Assembly: GCF_002967715.1 (NCBI RefSeq)
Contig: NZ_PUIA01000037.1
Location: 1 to 64,000 of the forward strand
Reading direction: 5' to 3'
DNA: 64,000 nt
From: Blastopirellula marina
GTDB lineage: Bacteria; Planctomycetota; Planctomycetia; Pirellulales; Pirellulaceae
Under the pieces are notes generated by a model. That model did not search any database, was not told the DNA's origin, and saw only the letters and a program-made list of their open reading frames with translations. This document shows, piece after piece, positions 44,632 through 53,165 of this stretch (within the stretch, counting starts at the first letter, position 1; every line of letters begins with the position of its first letter). The position numbers and the translations under genes were made by a program.

Positions 44632-45756
44632 ATGCCACGCACGAAGTCGAAATCTCGCTCGAAACCAGAGGATTCTTCGCCTGTGAGCGGGTCGCTGGCG
44701 GCTTTTCAATCGCATGTATTTGCCTGGTTTGCGACCCATAAACGGGATTTACCGTGGCGAGAATCGCAAGATCCTTATCGTGTCTGGATCAGCGAGATCA
44801 TGCTTCAGCAGACACAAGTCGCGACCGTGAAAGAATATTTTCGGCGATTTACGGCCGAGTTTCCCCACGTGAGCGACCTGGCAGCGGCCGAAGAGCAGCA
44901 GGTGCTACGCCTGTGGGAGGGACTTGGTTACTATCGTCGGGCTCGTCAGCTACATGCCGCGGCCAAGGAAATTGTCGAACGCTACGACGGACAGTTTCCG
45001 CAAACGGTCGACCAGATCCAGAGCCTGCCGGGCATCGGTAGGTACACGGCAGGGGCGATTGCTTCGATTGCCTACGGGCAGAAGGCTCCGATTCTGGAAG
45101 CAAATACGCAGCGGCTGTTCGCTCGGCTGATTGGCTGGGACCACGTATTATCCACGTCGGCCAGTCAGAAACGACTGTGGCAATTCGCCGAAGATCTTCT
45201 TCCCGATCATGACGTGGGCATCTTTAACCAGGCCCTGATGGAGATCGGCAGCCTGGTCTGCACGCCCAAGAGCCCCAACTGCTCGCAGTGCCCCCTCGCG
45301 GTGCACTGCCAGGCGTATCAACAAGGTCGCCAAGACGAGATCCCGCAGCCCAAGAAGAAAATCGAGTTTATCCCCGTTACTGAGATTGCCCTGGTCGTGC
45401 GGCGGAAAAATGAAGTTCTGCTACGGCAATGTGGACAAGAGGAACGCTGGGCAGGTCTTTGGGATTTCCCACGTTTCACGGTCGCTAATGAAGAAGAGCT
45501 GAGTGGCGTGGCTGGCCAACTGCAGGAGGCCTCCGGCATTGAGGCCTCGTTAGGATCGCACGTGACGACCATCAAGCATGGCGTGACCAAGTACCGCATC
45601 ACGCTTTTATGTCACGAAATGACGTATCAGAAGGGTCGCCTGCGCCCCGAGGCTGGCCCCGATGGACAACCTCGCGTGTGGCAATGGCGCGATGCCTCGC
45701 ATCTGACCGATCTTCCGCTGTCGACGACCGGTCGTAAGCTGGCCAAGTTGGTCTAA
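44632..45756 (+). CDS. mutY: A/G-specific adenine DNA glycosylase
   Basis: The enzyme removes adenine mispaired with 8-oxoguanine. ATG 44632 (MPRTKSKSRSKPEDSS) is preferred; an upstream ATG at 44560 adds 24 residues unlike the family. The 374-residue protein has DLPWRESQDPYRVWISEIML followed by QQTQV (catalytic Glu in SEIMLQQTQV), the helix-hairpin-helix LPGIGRYTAGAIASIA with the catalytic Asp region ILEANTQRLFARL (here N in place of the more common D-x-N; V/L-D-x-N family residue is E-A-N), and the 4Fe-4S motif C-x6-C-x2-C-x5-C (VCTPKSPNCSQCPLAVHC). The C-terminal NUDIX-like 8-oxoG-recognition domain follows (EIALVVRRKNEVLLRQCGQE, WAGLWDFPRF). Stand-alone gene, convergent with a metallopeptidase. 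Confidence 0.95.
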   Translation: MPRTKSKSRSKPEDSSPVSGSLAAFQSHVFAWFATHKRDLPWRESQDPYRVWISEIMLQQTQVATVKEYFRRFTAEFPHVSDLAAAEEQQVLRLWEGLGYYRRARQLHAAAKEIVERYDGQFPQTVDQIQSLPGIGRYTAGAIASIAYGQKAPILEANTQRLFARLIGWDHVLSTSASQKRLWQFAEDLLPDHDVGIFNQALMEIGSLVCTPKSPNCSQCPLAVHCQAYQQGRQDEIPQPKKKIEFIPVTEIALVVRRKNEVLLRQCGQEERWAGLWDFPRFTVANEEELSGVAGQLQEASGIEASLGSHVTTIKHGVTKYRITLLCHEMTYQKGRLRPEAGPDGQPRVWQWRDASHLTDLPLSTTGRKLAKLV

Positions 45757-45757
45757 C

Positions 45758-46435
45758 TTATCGCCGGCCGCGGGCGTCTTCCGTTGTGACGAACTCGCCC
45801 CACAACTGCTCGACACTCTTGCCGGTTGTCTCGCGGATCATGACGTTCTGGTATTCGTTCTTCCGGATCGCTTCGTTGATCTTCTGCACGATGCCGGGAT
45901 GGGTCTTCTCTAGCCAAGCGACGAACTGGGCACTGGTGCGGTAACCGTCGCGGTAGCTTTGCCGCTCGGGATCAATCCCGCGAAGCCGTGTCTTGGGTTC
46001 GTACTGGTAGAAGCGAATGTAGTCGGCAATTCCCTCCACCAACCAGAAAGGACCACCACGGGGATAGGCCTGAATGGCATGCACCAGTTCGTGAATCACC
46101 ATGCCGTTATCTTCGGGGTGCTGCTTGACCCAATTGCCGGCAATCACGATCTGGTTACCAATGGTATGGGCTACGCCTTCCATATCCTTCTTGAAGACAA
46201 CGCGGATCTCTTGAGGTGGCGTGAAGCCTTCCTGCTGAAGCATCTCGGCGATCTTCGGATGCCACTCCCGGATCAACTTGGACGCGTTATCGCCCCACTC
46301 CTTCAACTCCGGGACTTCGCTCGTATCGACGATAACCTTTAGCTCAGGGAGTGCCGGCTCTTGAGGGTTATCGTTGGCATAGGCGAAAGCAGGGGCTAAA
46401 AGCAGCCCTGCGAGAAGCAAGAGTGACAGTCGCAT
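45758..46435 (-). CDS. Secreted BSP-family metallopeptidase-like protein
   Basis: Start at ATG 46435 (MRLSLLLLAGLLLAPAFAYA) gives a signal peptide directly; ATGs at 46483 and 46555 are rejected. The 225-residue protein belongs to the plant basic secretory protein (BSP, PF04450) type. The zinc motif HELVHAIQ is at about residue 118, and the third ligand region GGPFWLVEGIADYIRFYQ follows about 15 residues later; both match the gluzincin pattern. The C-terminal DGYRTSAQFVAWLEKTHPGI and SVEQLWGEFV motifs are typical for BSP proteins. Likely a secreted peptidase. Its 3' end comes within 2 bases of the convergent mutY stop. Confidence 0.9.
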   Translation of the reverse strand: MRLSLLLLAGLLLAPAFAYANDNPQEPALPELKVIVDTSEVPELKEWGDNASKLIREWHPKIAEMLQQEGFTPPQEIRVVFKKDMEGVAHTIGNQIVIAGNWVKQHPEDNGMVIHELVHAIQAYPRGGPFWLVEGIADYIRFYQYEPKTRLRGIDPERQSYRDGYRTSAQFVAWLEKTHPGIVQKINEAIRKNEYQNVMIRETTGKSVEQLWGEFVTTEDARGRR

Positions 46436-46511
46436 CCAGTGGCCTCTTCGGTTGCGAAAGGAGAACGAATGGAACCTAAACATTGTGCCCCATCGTAGCC
46501 CAAGAAAATCT

Positions 46512-47231
46512 CTATCGCATTGAGGTCCATTCCGGATTTGTATATTTTTCCGCAACTAATTGAGCGGTCAAATCGCGAGGCCAATCGACCATTTCGCCCG
46601 ATGTTTCCCAGGCCTCAAGCAGTCTTTGACGGATGATATCGCGGGGGATAGGAACGTTGGTGACGAACGATTCGTGAGGACGCTGCTGGCGATAGTCGGG
46701 CATTCGCGGAGGCGTACGAAGAAGTTCTGGAATGAGTGTTAAGTCGAAGTCGTACAATAGCGTACCGTGATAGATCAGATGCGTGCGTTTGCATCGCAGG
46801 CTATTGCCTGAGAACTTTCGCCCGTCGAGCGTCAGGTCACACGTCCCTTGGAAATCGATCTCAGGCACTTCACGCGCGAGCGACTTTTGCAATCGCCCCA
46901 TCACATACTGGTGGCAGACATCCAGTGCCGCAAGCTCGGGATGCAACTGGTAACTTAGGACGACGGCGTACATCAAACATCCGCAGCCGGTTACCACCGA
47001 CGCACCACCACTGGCCCGGCGGAGAAACGGAATACGACGTTGCTGGCAAACCTCGACGTTCACTTCTTCGTGCAGCCGTGAAGCACGCCCAATAACGACC
47101 AGCGGATCAACTGGTTCCCAGACTCGCAAGACTTCTACCGGTTGATCGCCAGACTCGGCGGCGCTGAGCAGAGCCTCGTCCAGCGCCAGATTCTCTTCGG
47201 GTGACGGCAGCGTAAGATCGAGAAGTTGCAT
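46512..47231 (-). CDS. Lipoate-protein ligase A-like protein (biotin/lipoate transferase fold)
   Basis: The 239-residue protein has the BPL/LplA catalytic domain: ENLALDEALLSAAESG near the N terminus, LVVIGRASRLHEEVNVEVCQ, the substrate-binding RRASGGASVV (RR-x-x-GG-A type) near 71, and the ligating-lysine region TLDGRKFSGNSLRCKRTHLI with YHGTLLYDFDL near 137-160. It would attach or transfer lipoyl (or octanoyl) groups to E2/GcvH domains of 2-oxoacid dehydrogenases. Members of this family can also be octanoyl transferases, which cannot be separated here. It starts close to the end of the hypothetical membrane protein at 47250 on the same strand (18 bases), which suggests co-transcription. Confidence 0.88.
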   Translation of the reverse strand: MQLLDLTLPSPEENLALDEALLSAAESGDQPVEVLRVWEPVDPLVVIGRASRLHEEVNVEVCQQRRIPFLRRASGGASVVTGCGCLMYAVVLSYQLHPELAALDVCHQYVMGRLQKSLAREVPEIDFQGTCDLTLDGRKFSGNSLRCKRTHLIYHGTLLYDFDLTLIPELLRTPPRMPDYRQQRPHESFVTNVPIPRDIIRQRLLEAWETSGEMVDWPRDLTAQLVAEKYTNPEWTSMR

Positions 47232-47249
47232 GGGCCCGTTTGCTTCAGC

Positions 47250-47789
47250 CTAGCTGCGACTCTTGCCGGAAAATGCAAAAGCACTACCCATGAGAACCAA
47301 ACCCAGGACCACGCCGGCCACCGAGAGGATCAAGAAAGTCTGTCTCGATTCGTAGACATCCAGCACGTAACGGTCGCGAGAGGCATTGCCGCGCATGTCG
47401 CCGAGCGCCTGGCTACTGGTTGCGAAAGCCCAGAAGTCGAGCGTGTCTTTCATCGACCACTGCTCGACGTCCCCTTCGATCAGTTCGATGGGGACTTCGC
47501 GGGCCTTGTCCAGCGACTCGAGTGGAGTGATCTGATACAAAAACGCCGAACTAACCGAACAACCCAGCAGCAAGAGCAATCCGACGACGAACATGATCGA
47601 TTGACCAACCGACCATTCGCGCCGCACGGGGGCTTGTTCTTTTTCGACCAGCGGCAGCTTTTTCAGTTCGCTAAGCGTAGGAACTTCGACCGTCTTGCCA
47701 CTAGCCGTGGTAATCATTTCACCGGCTTGCGAGGACTCGACGTGAACCTCTTCGCCATCTGGGGTTGTCAGCAGATAAGTTTGAGCCAT
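47250..47789 (-). CDS. Hypothetical two-pass membrane protein, 179 aa
   Basis: The protein has a beta-like N terminus (MAQTYLLTTPDGEEVHVESS), a soluble region, a membrane helix near 65-85 (SIMFVVGLLLLLGCSVSSAF), an extracytoplasmic part of about 65 residues (including IELIEGDVEQWSMKDTLDFW) and a second helix near the C terminus (FLILSVAGVVLGLVLMGSAF) followed by a basic end. No catalytic motif. It lies just upstream of the lipoate-ligase-like gene on the same strand. Function unknown. Confidence 0.75.
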   Translation of the reverse strand: MAQTYLLTTPDGEEVHVESSQAGEMITTASGKTVEVPTLSELKKLPLVEKEQAPVRREWSVGQSIMFVVGLLLLLGCSVSSAFLYQITPLESLDKAREVPIELIEGDVEQWSMKDTLDFWAFATSSQALGDMRGNASRDRYVLDVYESRQTFLILSVAGVVLGLVLMGSAFAFSGKSRS

Positions 47790-47940
47790 AGCTTCTGTGC
47801 GGTCGCGAGCGATCTATCTAATCGGAAAACGAGTTCAACCAAACAGTTTAGTCTACTCCCCCGGTCGCTCGGTGGGAAAACGACATCGACGAATGATGCC
47901 GTTTTTTGAAAATCTTTACCGTTCCATTGCGATTGGCGAG

Positions 47941-48735
47941 TTAGCTAGGCGCGGCGCGGCCGGTTTTGCCCCACCAAGGGAGTGAGATGCCGCCGTCGAC
48001 CAGCAGCGTGGCACCGGTCGTGTAGCTGTTGCGTGGACTGCTCATGTAACAGATTGCTTCCCCCATTTCCTCTGGCGTACCGAGACGTCCGGCTGGGATC
48101 TTGGCTCCCCCTTCTTCCAGAACCTCGTCAGTGGCAAACTTTCGCTCCCCAGGCGTATCAGTCCAGCCAGGCTGGACGATGTTCACGCGGATCTTGAAAT
48201 CCGACAGTTCGATAGCGGCTGTCTTGGCCATGTGCTCGATGGCCGCTTTCGACATGTTGTAGGCCATGGCCTTGGGGGCTGGAATGAAAGCATGGGGCGA
48301 GCTGACGATCGTCACGGCACCTGGCGTTTTCTGGGCCATTATTTGGCGTGAGGCGGCTCTGAGAAGATGAAACGCACCCCACATGGTGACTTCGATCGTC
48401 CGGCGAAACCCGTCCATATCGGCTTCGTAGAAGAATTCGCGATCGCTGTAGACCGCGTTCGATACAGCCACGTCCAGCTTGCCGAATCGCGCGACAGCCT
48501 GGGCAACCATCGCTTCGACGGCCTCGTAGCTCGAGACATCACATTGGACCGCGATCGCCTCGCTACCCAGCGCTTCGATTTCGGCAACTACCTGTTCAGC
48601 CTTCGCGGGGTTGCTGTGGTAATTGACGACGACCTTGGCACCTTGCCGGGCAAACTCGATCGCGGCGGCTTTGCCGATGCCTTGGCTGGAACCAGTCACC
48701 AGAACCACTTGTCCTTCGAAATCTCGCTGCGTCAT
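47941..48735 (-). CDS. Short-chain dehydrogenase/reductase (classical SDR)
   Basis: ATG 48735 (MTQRDFEGQVVLVTGSSQGI) is chosen because it begins just before the cofactor motif; an upstream frame to 48834 is not SDR-like. The 264-residue protein has TGSSQGIGKAAAIEFARQGA (TGxxxGxG), the NNAG-equivalent VAVSNAVYSD near 90, the catalytic Ser in VTIVSSPHAF near 146 and YxxxK as YNMSKAAIEHMAK near 160, then NIVQPGWTDTPGERKF. The C-terminal end is typical of glucose 1-dehydrogenase/3-oxoacyl-reductase-like SDRs (YTTGATLLVDGG). SNAV in place of NNAG is unusual. Substrate unknown. It stands alone, with a long noncoding region upstream. Confidence 0.92.
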   Translation of the reverse strand: MTQRDFEGQVVLVTGSSQGIGKAAAIEFARQGAKVVVNYHSNPAKAEQVVAEIEALGSEAIAVQCDVSSYEAVEAMVAQAVARFGKLDVAVSNAVYSDREFFYEADMDGFRRTIEVTMWGAFHLLRAASRQIMAQKTPGAVTIVSSPHAFIPAPKAMAYNMSKAAIEHMAKTAAIELSDFKIRVNIVQPGWTDTPGERKFATDEVLEEGGAKIPAGRLGTPEEMGEAICYMSSPRNSYTTGATLLVDGGISLPWWGKTGRAAPS

Positions 48736-48911
48736 GATTTTGTTTTTCCGGGCTGATCGGGGAGAGAACGTTCGCAGAAGTGGGATCTTCCTGTCGGGTA
48801 ATGCTACCGGGGCAGCCCATGGGCCGCAATTCACCGCTTGGGCAAGGAGCAGTCGCCGCAGGGAATTGCCTCAAAATCGATCGAACATTCTCCCCATAGT
48901 TGAGAATTAGG

Positions 48912-48943
48912 CTGAAAATGAGGCGTTTGTGCGCCATTTTCAG
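48912..48943. other. Strong hairpin upstream of the SDR gene
   Basis: CTGAAAAT (48912-48919) pairs with ATTTTCAG (48936-48943), and GGCG with CGCC inside it; a G-A bulge and a 6-base loop complete the hairpin (12 base pairs). It is not followed by a T-run on either strand. It could be a transcript end, a protein-binding site or part of the neighbouring structured RNA. Confidence 0.6.
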
Positions 48944-48980
48944 AGTGTCTGACGGTGCATCAAAGAAACTCGCTGCTGAA

Positions 48981-49170
48981 AAAACTCAGCGCTGTTGCCG
49001 CTAGGCATCGCACTGGGGTAATCCTCCCCCAGGAAGGAGGCTAAGGGAAAAGAATTCCCGGCACCTGGAAAATGCTGAGATAGACTGTGGTTGTCCGTAG
49101 ATCGAAAAGGAGCGGAAACTCCTATTTTCCCGTATGAAAGTCTGGACCCTGGTTAGCGTCTAGTTAGAAT
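48981..49170 (+). ncRNA. Candidate structured RNA (unknown class)
   Basis: The stretch has several nested inverted repeats outside any gene. CTCAGC (48985-48990) pairs with GCTGAG (49074-49079), enclosing the alternatives CTGGGG/CCCCAG (49013-49018 with 49027-49032) and CCTCC/GGAGG, plus GGGAA/TTCCC. Next are AGACT (49083-49087) with AGTCT (49138-49142), enclosing the small hairpin GGAG-CGGAAA-CTCC (49109-49122). This multi-stem layout resembles an RNA element, but I cannot match it to tmRNA, RNase P RNA, 6S RNA or a riboswitch. Strand is assumed plus because the next gene is plus. Folding was judged by eye only. Confidence 0.35.
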
Positions 49171-50066
49171 TGGGTGAATTCAATCGACCAGCGGATGCCT
49201 CGCGGTATTAGGTCCAAATTTCGTATCCTCCAAACCCTCCATCTCTAGCACGAACATCTTGCCCCCACGGTCTTAAATTTTCCGTGGTCCGAAGACGGAA
49301 TTCTATTTGTTCTGAAACGAGTTGAGGTTTGGTTGACATATGTTACTGCCTAGTAGTTTGCCCAAATCGCAAAATGGACATACTTCGATCCACAAGGGAA
49401 CCCCAGTGACATAAACGACCTCCTATCCGGGAGATTTGATCGTTCGAGAGCCGAACGGAGCACGACGATCTTTATTTTGGATAGGATGCGGAATTTAGGC
49501 AATTTATAGCATGCTTCCGGGTGTTTTTCCAGACCAGTAACCTCGCCGATAAGCGGCAAAGTTCATGGAATTGCGGCATTCCGGTTGATTACACTAGGTG
49601 ATGAGACCGATTTTTAGGGAGTTGAAAGTCTGGTCGTAAACAAGGGTTAGAGAGATTCTTCGGCACAGCAAGAAGCTGGGTCGCTCAGTAGCAGGAGAGG
49701 ACTTGCTGCTGATGGAAAGGGGCACGGATTACCAACTGACACGTTGCACGCTGCCGGCCATGTCCGTTTGCTGCTTTGATGCCGCGAGAGATTCGCAAGA
49801 TTCGCGTTACTCCGCTTGGCTCAGCATACTACTTTCGGGATTGGGCAAGCTATGCAGGCCGCAAGCACGCGTCAAAAGTAATCTCTTTCCAAATATCCAC
49901 GGATGGCAGTCATCCGCACGTTTGGTGGTAGACTTGCGAAGTTTTTCATCGCAATGAATGCCGCTGAAAAGCACGCGGATTGGGCGGGATGACCGCAGAA
50001 CTTTTCCCGTCACCCATGGGTTAAACAGAAGAATACGAGCCTCACTTTGGCGAGTGAAGGAGTGAT

Positions 50067-51620
50067 ATGTTGTACGATTCGTTGATTGACGATTTCGAAG
50101 ATGATGATGCACGTGTACGTCCGCGTAGCTTCGACGATGCTGCCGTCGATGTGATCGATGACTCCGATGACGATCGCATGCTGAACACGGATGATATGTC
50201 GAATGACTCGGCAGACGATGCATCCGATGAATTCAGCGAAGACAGCGAAACCTGGTCGGATGACCCGGTTCGTATGTACCTGACACAGATGGGCGAGATT
50301 CCTTTGTTGACCCGCCAACAGGAAATCTACCTCGCTCGTAAAATCGAACAAACGCGAGCCAAGTTCCGACGCTTGCTCTTGGAGTGCGACTACGTCGCCC
50401 AAGATTCCTTTAAGGTATTGCAGCGCGTTCAGGATGGCGAACTACCGTTCGATCGTACCGTTCAAGTTTCGGTGACCGATCGCCTGGAAAAAGAACAGAT
50501 CATGGGCCGCATGCCGATGAATCTGGTCACCATCGATCGTCTGCTGAAGCGAAACCGTCGTGACTACATCACCGCGCTCAGCAAGTCGGTCTCGGCCGAA
50601 AAGCGTACCGCCGCCTGGCGTCGCTTGAGCTACCGCCGTCAGCGCGTGGTGAAACTGATCGAAGAGTTGGGTTTGCGTACCCAGCGAATCGAATCCAAGA
50701 TCGGTGTGCTGGAAGAATTCTGCCGCCGCGTGAACGAACTGAAAGCTCGCTTGGACGATCACAAAGCGGCCAACACGCCGATGGAAGATCGCCAACCGCT
50801 GCTGGCCGAGTACCGCAACCTGTTGATGGCCACGCAAGAGACTCCTAAGAGTCTCAACCGTCGCTGTCAGGCCGTCAAAGCGATCTATTCGGAATACCAG
50901 CAGGCCAAGCGCGAGCTGTCCGAAGGGAACTTGCGTCTGGTGGTCTCGATCGCCAAGAAGTACCGCAACCGCGGTCTGAGCTTCCTGGACCTCATCCAGG
51001 AAGGCAACGCCGGCCTGATGCGTGCGGTCGACAAGTTTGAATACCGCCGTGGTTTCAAGTTCTGCACATACGCTACCTGGTGGATTCGCCAGGCCATTAC
51101 GCGTGCCGTTGCCGACCAGAGCCGAACCATTCGTATCCCGGTTCACATGGTCGAAACCATGTCCCGCGTGCGTAATGTGGCTCGTCAGCTACTGCAGGAA
51201 AAAGGGCGCGAACCTACCATCGAAGAAACGGCCCGTCGTGCTGGCACCACCGTCGAGGAAGCTCGCCGCGTGCTGGCCATGAGCCGCTACCCGATCTCGC
51301 TCGACCGCCCTGTCGGTAACAGCGAAGACAGCCAGTTCGGCGATCTGCTTCCCGATGGTGAAGCCGAAAGCCCAGCCAACGGTGCTGCTCAGGAAATGCT
51401 GCGTGGTCGGATCGGCCGCGTGCTGAAGACCCTCAGCTACCGCGAACGCGAGATCATCAAGTTGCGTTACGGTTTGGGCGATGGCTACAGCTACACCCTG
51501 GAGGAAGTTGGTCACATCTTCAAAGTGACCCGCGAACGTATCCGCCAGATCGAAGCTAAGGCCGTCCGCAAGTTGCAGCAACCTAGCCGCAGCCAAGACC
51601 TGGTCGGCTTCCTCGACTAA
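50067..51620 (+). CDS. rpoD: Primary-type RNA polymerase sigma factor (sigma-70)
   Basis: The 517-residue protein has a strongly acidic N-terminal extension ([20 protein letters not shown] through a run of Asp and Ser residues to about 70), region 1.2 ([20 protein letters not shown]), a non-conserved spacer, regions 2.1-2.4 ([60 protein letters not shown]), region 3 ([20 protein letters not shown]) and region 4 ([40 protein letters not shown]). The ATG is preceded by AAGGAGTGAT. Region 1.1 of E. coli RpoD is replaced by the acidic stretch. It is read after a 1.3-kb noncoding region and ends with a strong terminator. Primary sigma (SigA/RpoD) is the best call; a second primary-like sigma cannot be excluded. 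Confidence 0.93.
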   Translation: MLYDSLIDDFEDDDARVRPRSFDDAAVDVIDDSDDDRMLNTDDMSNDSADDASDEFSEDSETWSDDPVRMYLTQMGEIPLLTRQQEIYLARKIEQTRAKFRRLLLECDYVAQDSFKVLQRVQDGELPFDRTVQVSVTDRLEKEQIMGRMPMNLVTIDRLLKRNRRDYITALSKSVSAEKRTAAWRRLSYRRQRVVKLIEELGLRTQRIESKIGVLEEFCRRVNELKARLDDHKAANTPMEDRQPLLAEYRNLLMATQETPKSLNRRCQAVKAIYSEYQQAKRELSEGNLRLVVSIAKKYRNRGLSFLDLIQEGNAGLMRAVDKFEYRRGFKFCTYATWWIRQAITRAVADQSRTIRIPVHMVETMSRVRNVARQLLQEKGREPTIEETARRAGTTVEEARRVLAMSRYPISLDRPVGNSEDSQFGDLLPDGEAESPANGAAQEMLRGRIGRVLKTLSYREREIIKLRYGLGDGYSYTLEEVGHIFKVTRERIRQIEAKAVRKLQQPSRSQDLVGFLD

Positions 51621-51646
51621 GTCGCAGCGACAACTTTCGAAATTCA

Positions 51647-51680
51647 AAAGCCGGACTCGATTGGGTCCGGCTTTTTTTGT
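51647..51680 (+). terminator. Rho-independent terminator after rpoD
   Basis: AGCCGGA (51649-51655) pairs with TCCGGCT (51666-51672), loop of 10 bases, preceded by AAAA and followed by a run of seven T. A textbook intrinsic terminator 27 bases after the stop. Confidence 0.92.
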
Positions 51681-51748
51681 TGGTTTTTGAATGTGGATAA
51701 CTATTCAGTATGCTGTCACTAACCTGTCGGTAAGCCGTCGATAGGCGT

Positions 51749-51777
51749 TTGATACAATGTTGATACCTGTCGATAAC
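51749..51777 (+). promoter_or_regulatory. Sigma-70-type promoter for the membrane-protein operon
   Basis: TTGATA (51749-51754), a 17-base spacer, then GATAAC (51772-51777) is close to the TTGACA/TATAAT pair. The first gene's ATG follows at 51794, so the leader would be about 10 bases. Position between a terminator and an operon supports the call. Confidence 0.45.
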
Positions 51778-51793
51778 TTCGCCGACCTGCCGC

Positions 51794-52315
51794 ATGTCTG
51801 AACCTCAGGATTCCAACCCGTTCACTTCTCCGCATGGCGACGATCAACCGTCGTCGCCGGAGTTGTCGTCGATTCCCGGCCCTTTGGCGGTCGCGGTACT
51901 CTTGGGGCTGTTGCTTACGGCGTGGCAGATTGGCGAGTTCTTTGTCATTGGCTACACCGATACCTCGCAGCAGTTCAGTCTGCTGCTGGGGGCGGCCTTC
52001 TCGTGTTTGATTTCGCTAGGGCTTGTCGCACGGAGTAGTCCGACGTGGGCCGCTGCCCGGTTCTACTTCCTGTTTCATGGGATAATGGCCGTCGGTTTCT
52101 GCGTGATGGCGTTCGTCTTTTTGAAGCCCCCGCTGGCAATCGTCTCGGGCCTGGTGCAAGCTGGACTCTGCCTGGCGATCTTCTCGGCCCTGGGAAGAGA
52201 GTCGGTCCGCAAATACCATCGCCTTCAATGCCCCCACTGCGACTATGTGAATACCGGTGGGGATGACCTGTTATGCTTCCAGCGACGCTGCACCCGGTGC
52301 GGCTTTCGCTGGTAA
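51794..52315 (+). CDS. NPF-motif membrane protein with C-terminal zinc ribbon
   Basis: The 173-residue protein starts MSEPQDSNPFTSPHGDDQPS, with the NPF-x-S-P motif shared by the next four genes. About four hydrophobic helices follow (GPLAVAVLLGLLLTAWQIGE, LLLGAAFSCLISLGLVARSS, FYFLFHGIMAVGFCVMAFVF, LAIVSGLVQAGLCLAIFSAL). The C terminus is a cytoplasmic-looking zinc ribbon, C-P-H-C...C-T-R-C (LQCPHCDYVNTGG, RRCTRCGFRW), absent from the other members. It begins the operon behind a probable promoter at 51749. Function unknown; the NPF motif is a recurring N-terminal signature of planctomycete membrane proteins (recollection). Confidence 0.85.
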   Translation: MSEPQDSNPFTSPHGDDQPSSPELSSIPGPLAVAVLLGLLLTAWQIGEFFVIGYTDTSQQFSLLLGAAFSCLISLGLVARSSPTWAAARFYFLFHGIMAVGFCVMAFVFLKPPLAIVSGLVQAGLCLAIFSALGRESVRKYHRLQCPHCDYVNTGGDDLLCFQRRCTRCGFRW

Positions 52316-52320
52316 AGAAA

Positions 52321-52743
52321 ATGCCCAACTCCTCGCACGACAACCCGTTTCAATCTCCGCTTGCGCCGACGGAGCGACCTACGACCCCGTTTCGCCAGGT
52401 TCGCAGTCTCGTGTCACTGACGTGGGGCTTGTTTCTCATGGCCGGTGGGCTGCACATCGTGGCTGGGCTACTGGCTGGCAATCGGGTTCAACTGCTGGTA
52501 GCTTTTTTGAGCCTGGCCGTGGGCTTCAGTGTTCTGTTGCCGTCGATCTTTACCTGGCTGATCGGCCTGGCCTATGCCACCCTGATGTCCGTTCTGTCGG
52601 TAGGCGTGCTGACAACCGGCATCGTGGAAGACCGCCCGCTGATGATCATTGGGCTGGCCCCGCTGCTGCTGTACATCACGATCATGGTGCTGCTGATTCA
52701 AACCTCCAGTAAGTACTACTGGCGAGGAAGGCCGAAGGAGTGA
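52321..52743 (+). CDS. NPF-motif membrane protein, 140 aa
   Basis: ATG 52321, 5 bases after the previous stop, gives MPNSSHDNPFQSPLAPTERP; an in-frame start at 52273 would overlap that gene. Four hydrophobic segments follow (VSLTWGLFLMAGGLHIVAGL, VQLLVAFLSLAVGFSVLLPS, IFTWLIGLAYATLMSVLSVG, MIIGLAPLLLYITIMVLLIQ), ending KYYWRGRPKE. The NPF-x-S-P motif is at residues 8-13. Its stop codon TGA overlaps the GTG start of the next gene (GTGA), which suggests translational coupling. No catalytic residues; function unknown. Confidence 0.85.
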   Translation: MPNSSHDNPFQSPLAPTERPTTPFRQVRSLVSLTWGLFLMAGGLHIVAGLLAGNRVQLLVAFLSLAVGFSVLLPSIFTWLIGLAYATLMSVLSVGVLTTGIVEDRPLMIIGLAPLLLYITIMVLLIQTSSKYYWRGRPKE

Positions 52744-53165
52744 ACTTGCCATCCGACAATCCGTTTGAGTCACCCAGCATCGTAGAAGAGGCTCCCGATC
52801 CGGCAGTGATCGATGAGGAACCGACCCATCCGATGTCGGTGCTGGTGTTCGTCAGTTGGTGTTTGTTCATACTGATGGCCGCGGTTCACTTTGGCGTCTG
52901 TTATGTGCAGCGGGACGTGCTCAACGGCATCCTGTTTTGCATGACCGGGGTGGTCGGTTTCATTCTGATTATCCCCACCCGCGGTACCATGGCCCTGGGT
53001 ACCCTCTACGCTTTGTCCATGAGTGTCAGTTGTGCGACCTTCGCAGCAACCCTGGCGAAAGGCCCCCAAACCATTGCCCTGCTCTGCTATGTGCTGGCGT
53101 ATGCAATCATCGCCATCATCCTGGGTTATATTGAATACCAGGAAAGGTTGAAGACGCATGGATGA
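52740..53165 (+). CDS. NPF-motif membrane protein, 141 aa
   Basis: The start is GTG 52740 (overlapping the previous TGA), giving MNLPSDNPFESPSIVEEAPD with the NPF-x-S-P motif at residues 7-12. Four hydrophobic segments follow (VLVFVSWCLFILMAAVHFGV, GILFCMTGVVGFILIIPTRG, LGTLYALSMSVSCATFAATL, IALLCYVLAYAIIAIILGYI) and a short basic end (EYQERLKTHG). It clearly belongs with the neighbouring genes. No ATG is available near this position, and the motif fixes the N terminus. It overlaps the next gene (ATG 53158) by 8 bases. Confidence 0.85.
   Translation: MNLPSDNPFESPSIVEEAPDPAVIDEEPTHPMSVLVFVSWCLFILMAAVHFGVCYVQRDVLNGILFCMTGVVGFILIIPTRGTMALGTLYALSMSVSCATFAATLAKGPQTIALLCYVLAYAIIAIILGYIEYQERLKTHG

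Larger units (their letters stand above)
48736..50066. other. 1.3-kb noncoding region 5' of the sigma factor gene
   Basis: No convincing protein gene is present: the open frames here (for example 49703-49957 and 49350-49559) have odd, Cys- or Arg-rich translations. The first part holds a strong hairpin (48912-48943) and a structured-RNA candidate (48981-49170). A TTGACA string at 49333 might be a -35 box, but no matching -10 was found at standard spacing. The part next to the sigma factor ATG (50040-50066) has a clear ribosome-binding site (AAGGAG). The remainder may be a long 5' leader. Confidence 0.5.

Noticed and set aside
49703-49957. 84-codon plus-strand open frame before rpoD
   Set aside because: It has no ribosome-binding site, a Cys/Arg/Ser-rich translation and no resemblance to a protein family; noncoding leader is more likely.
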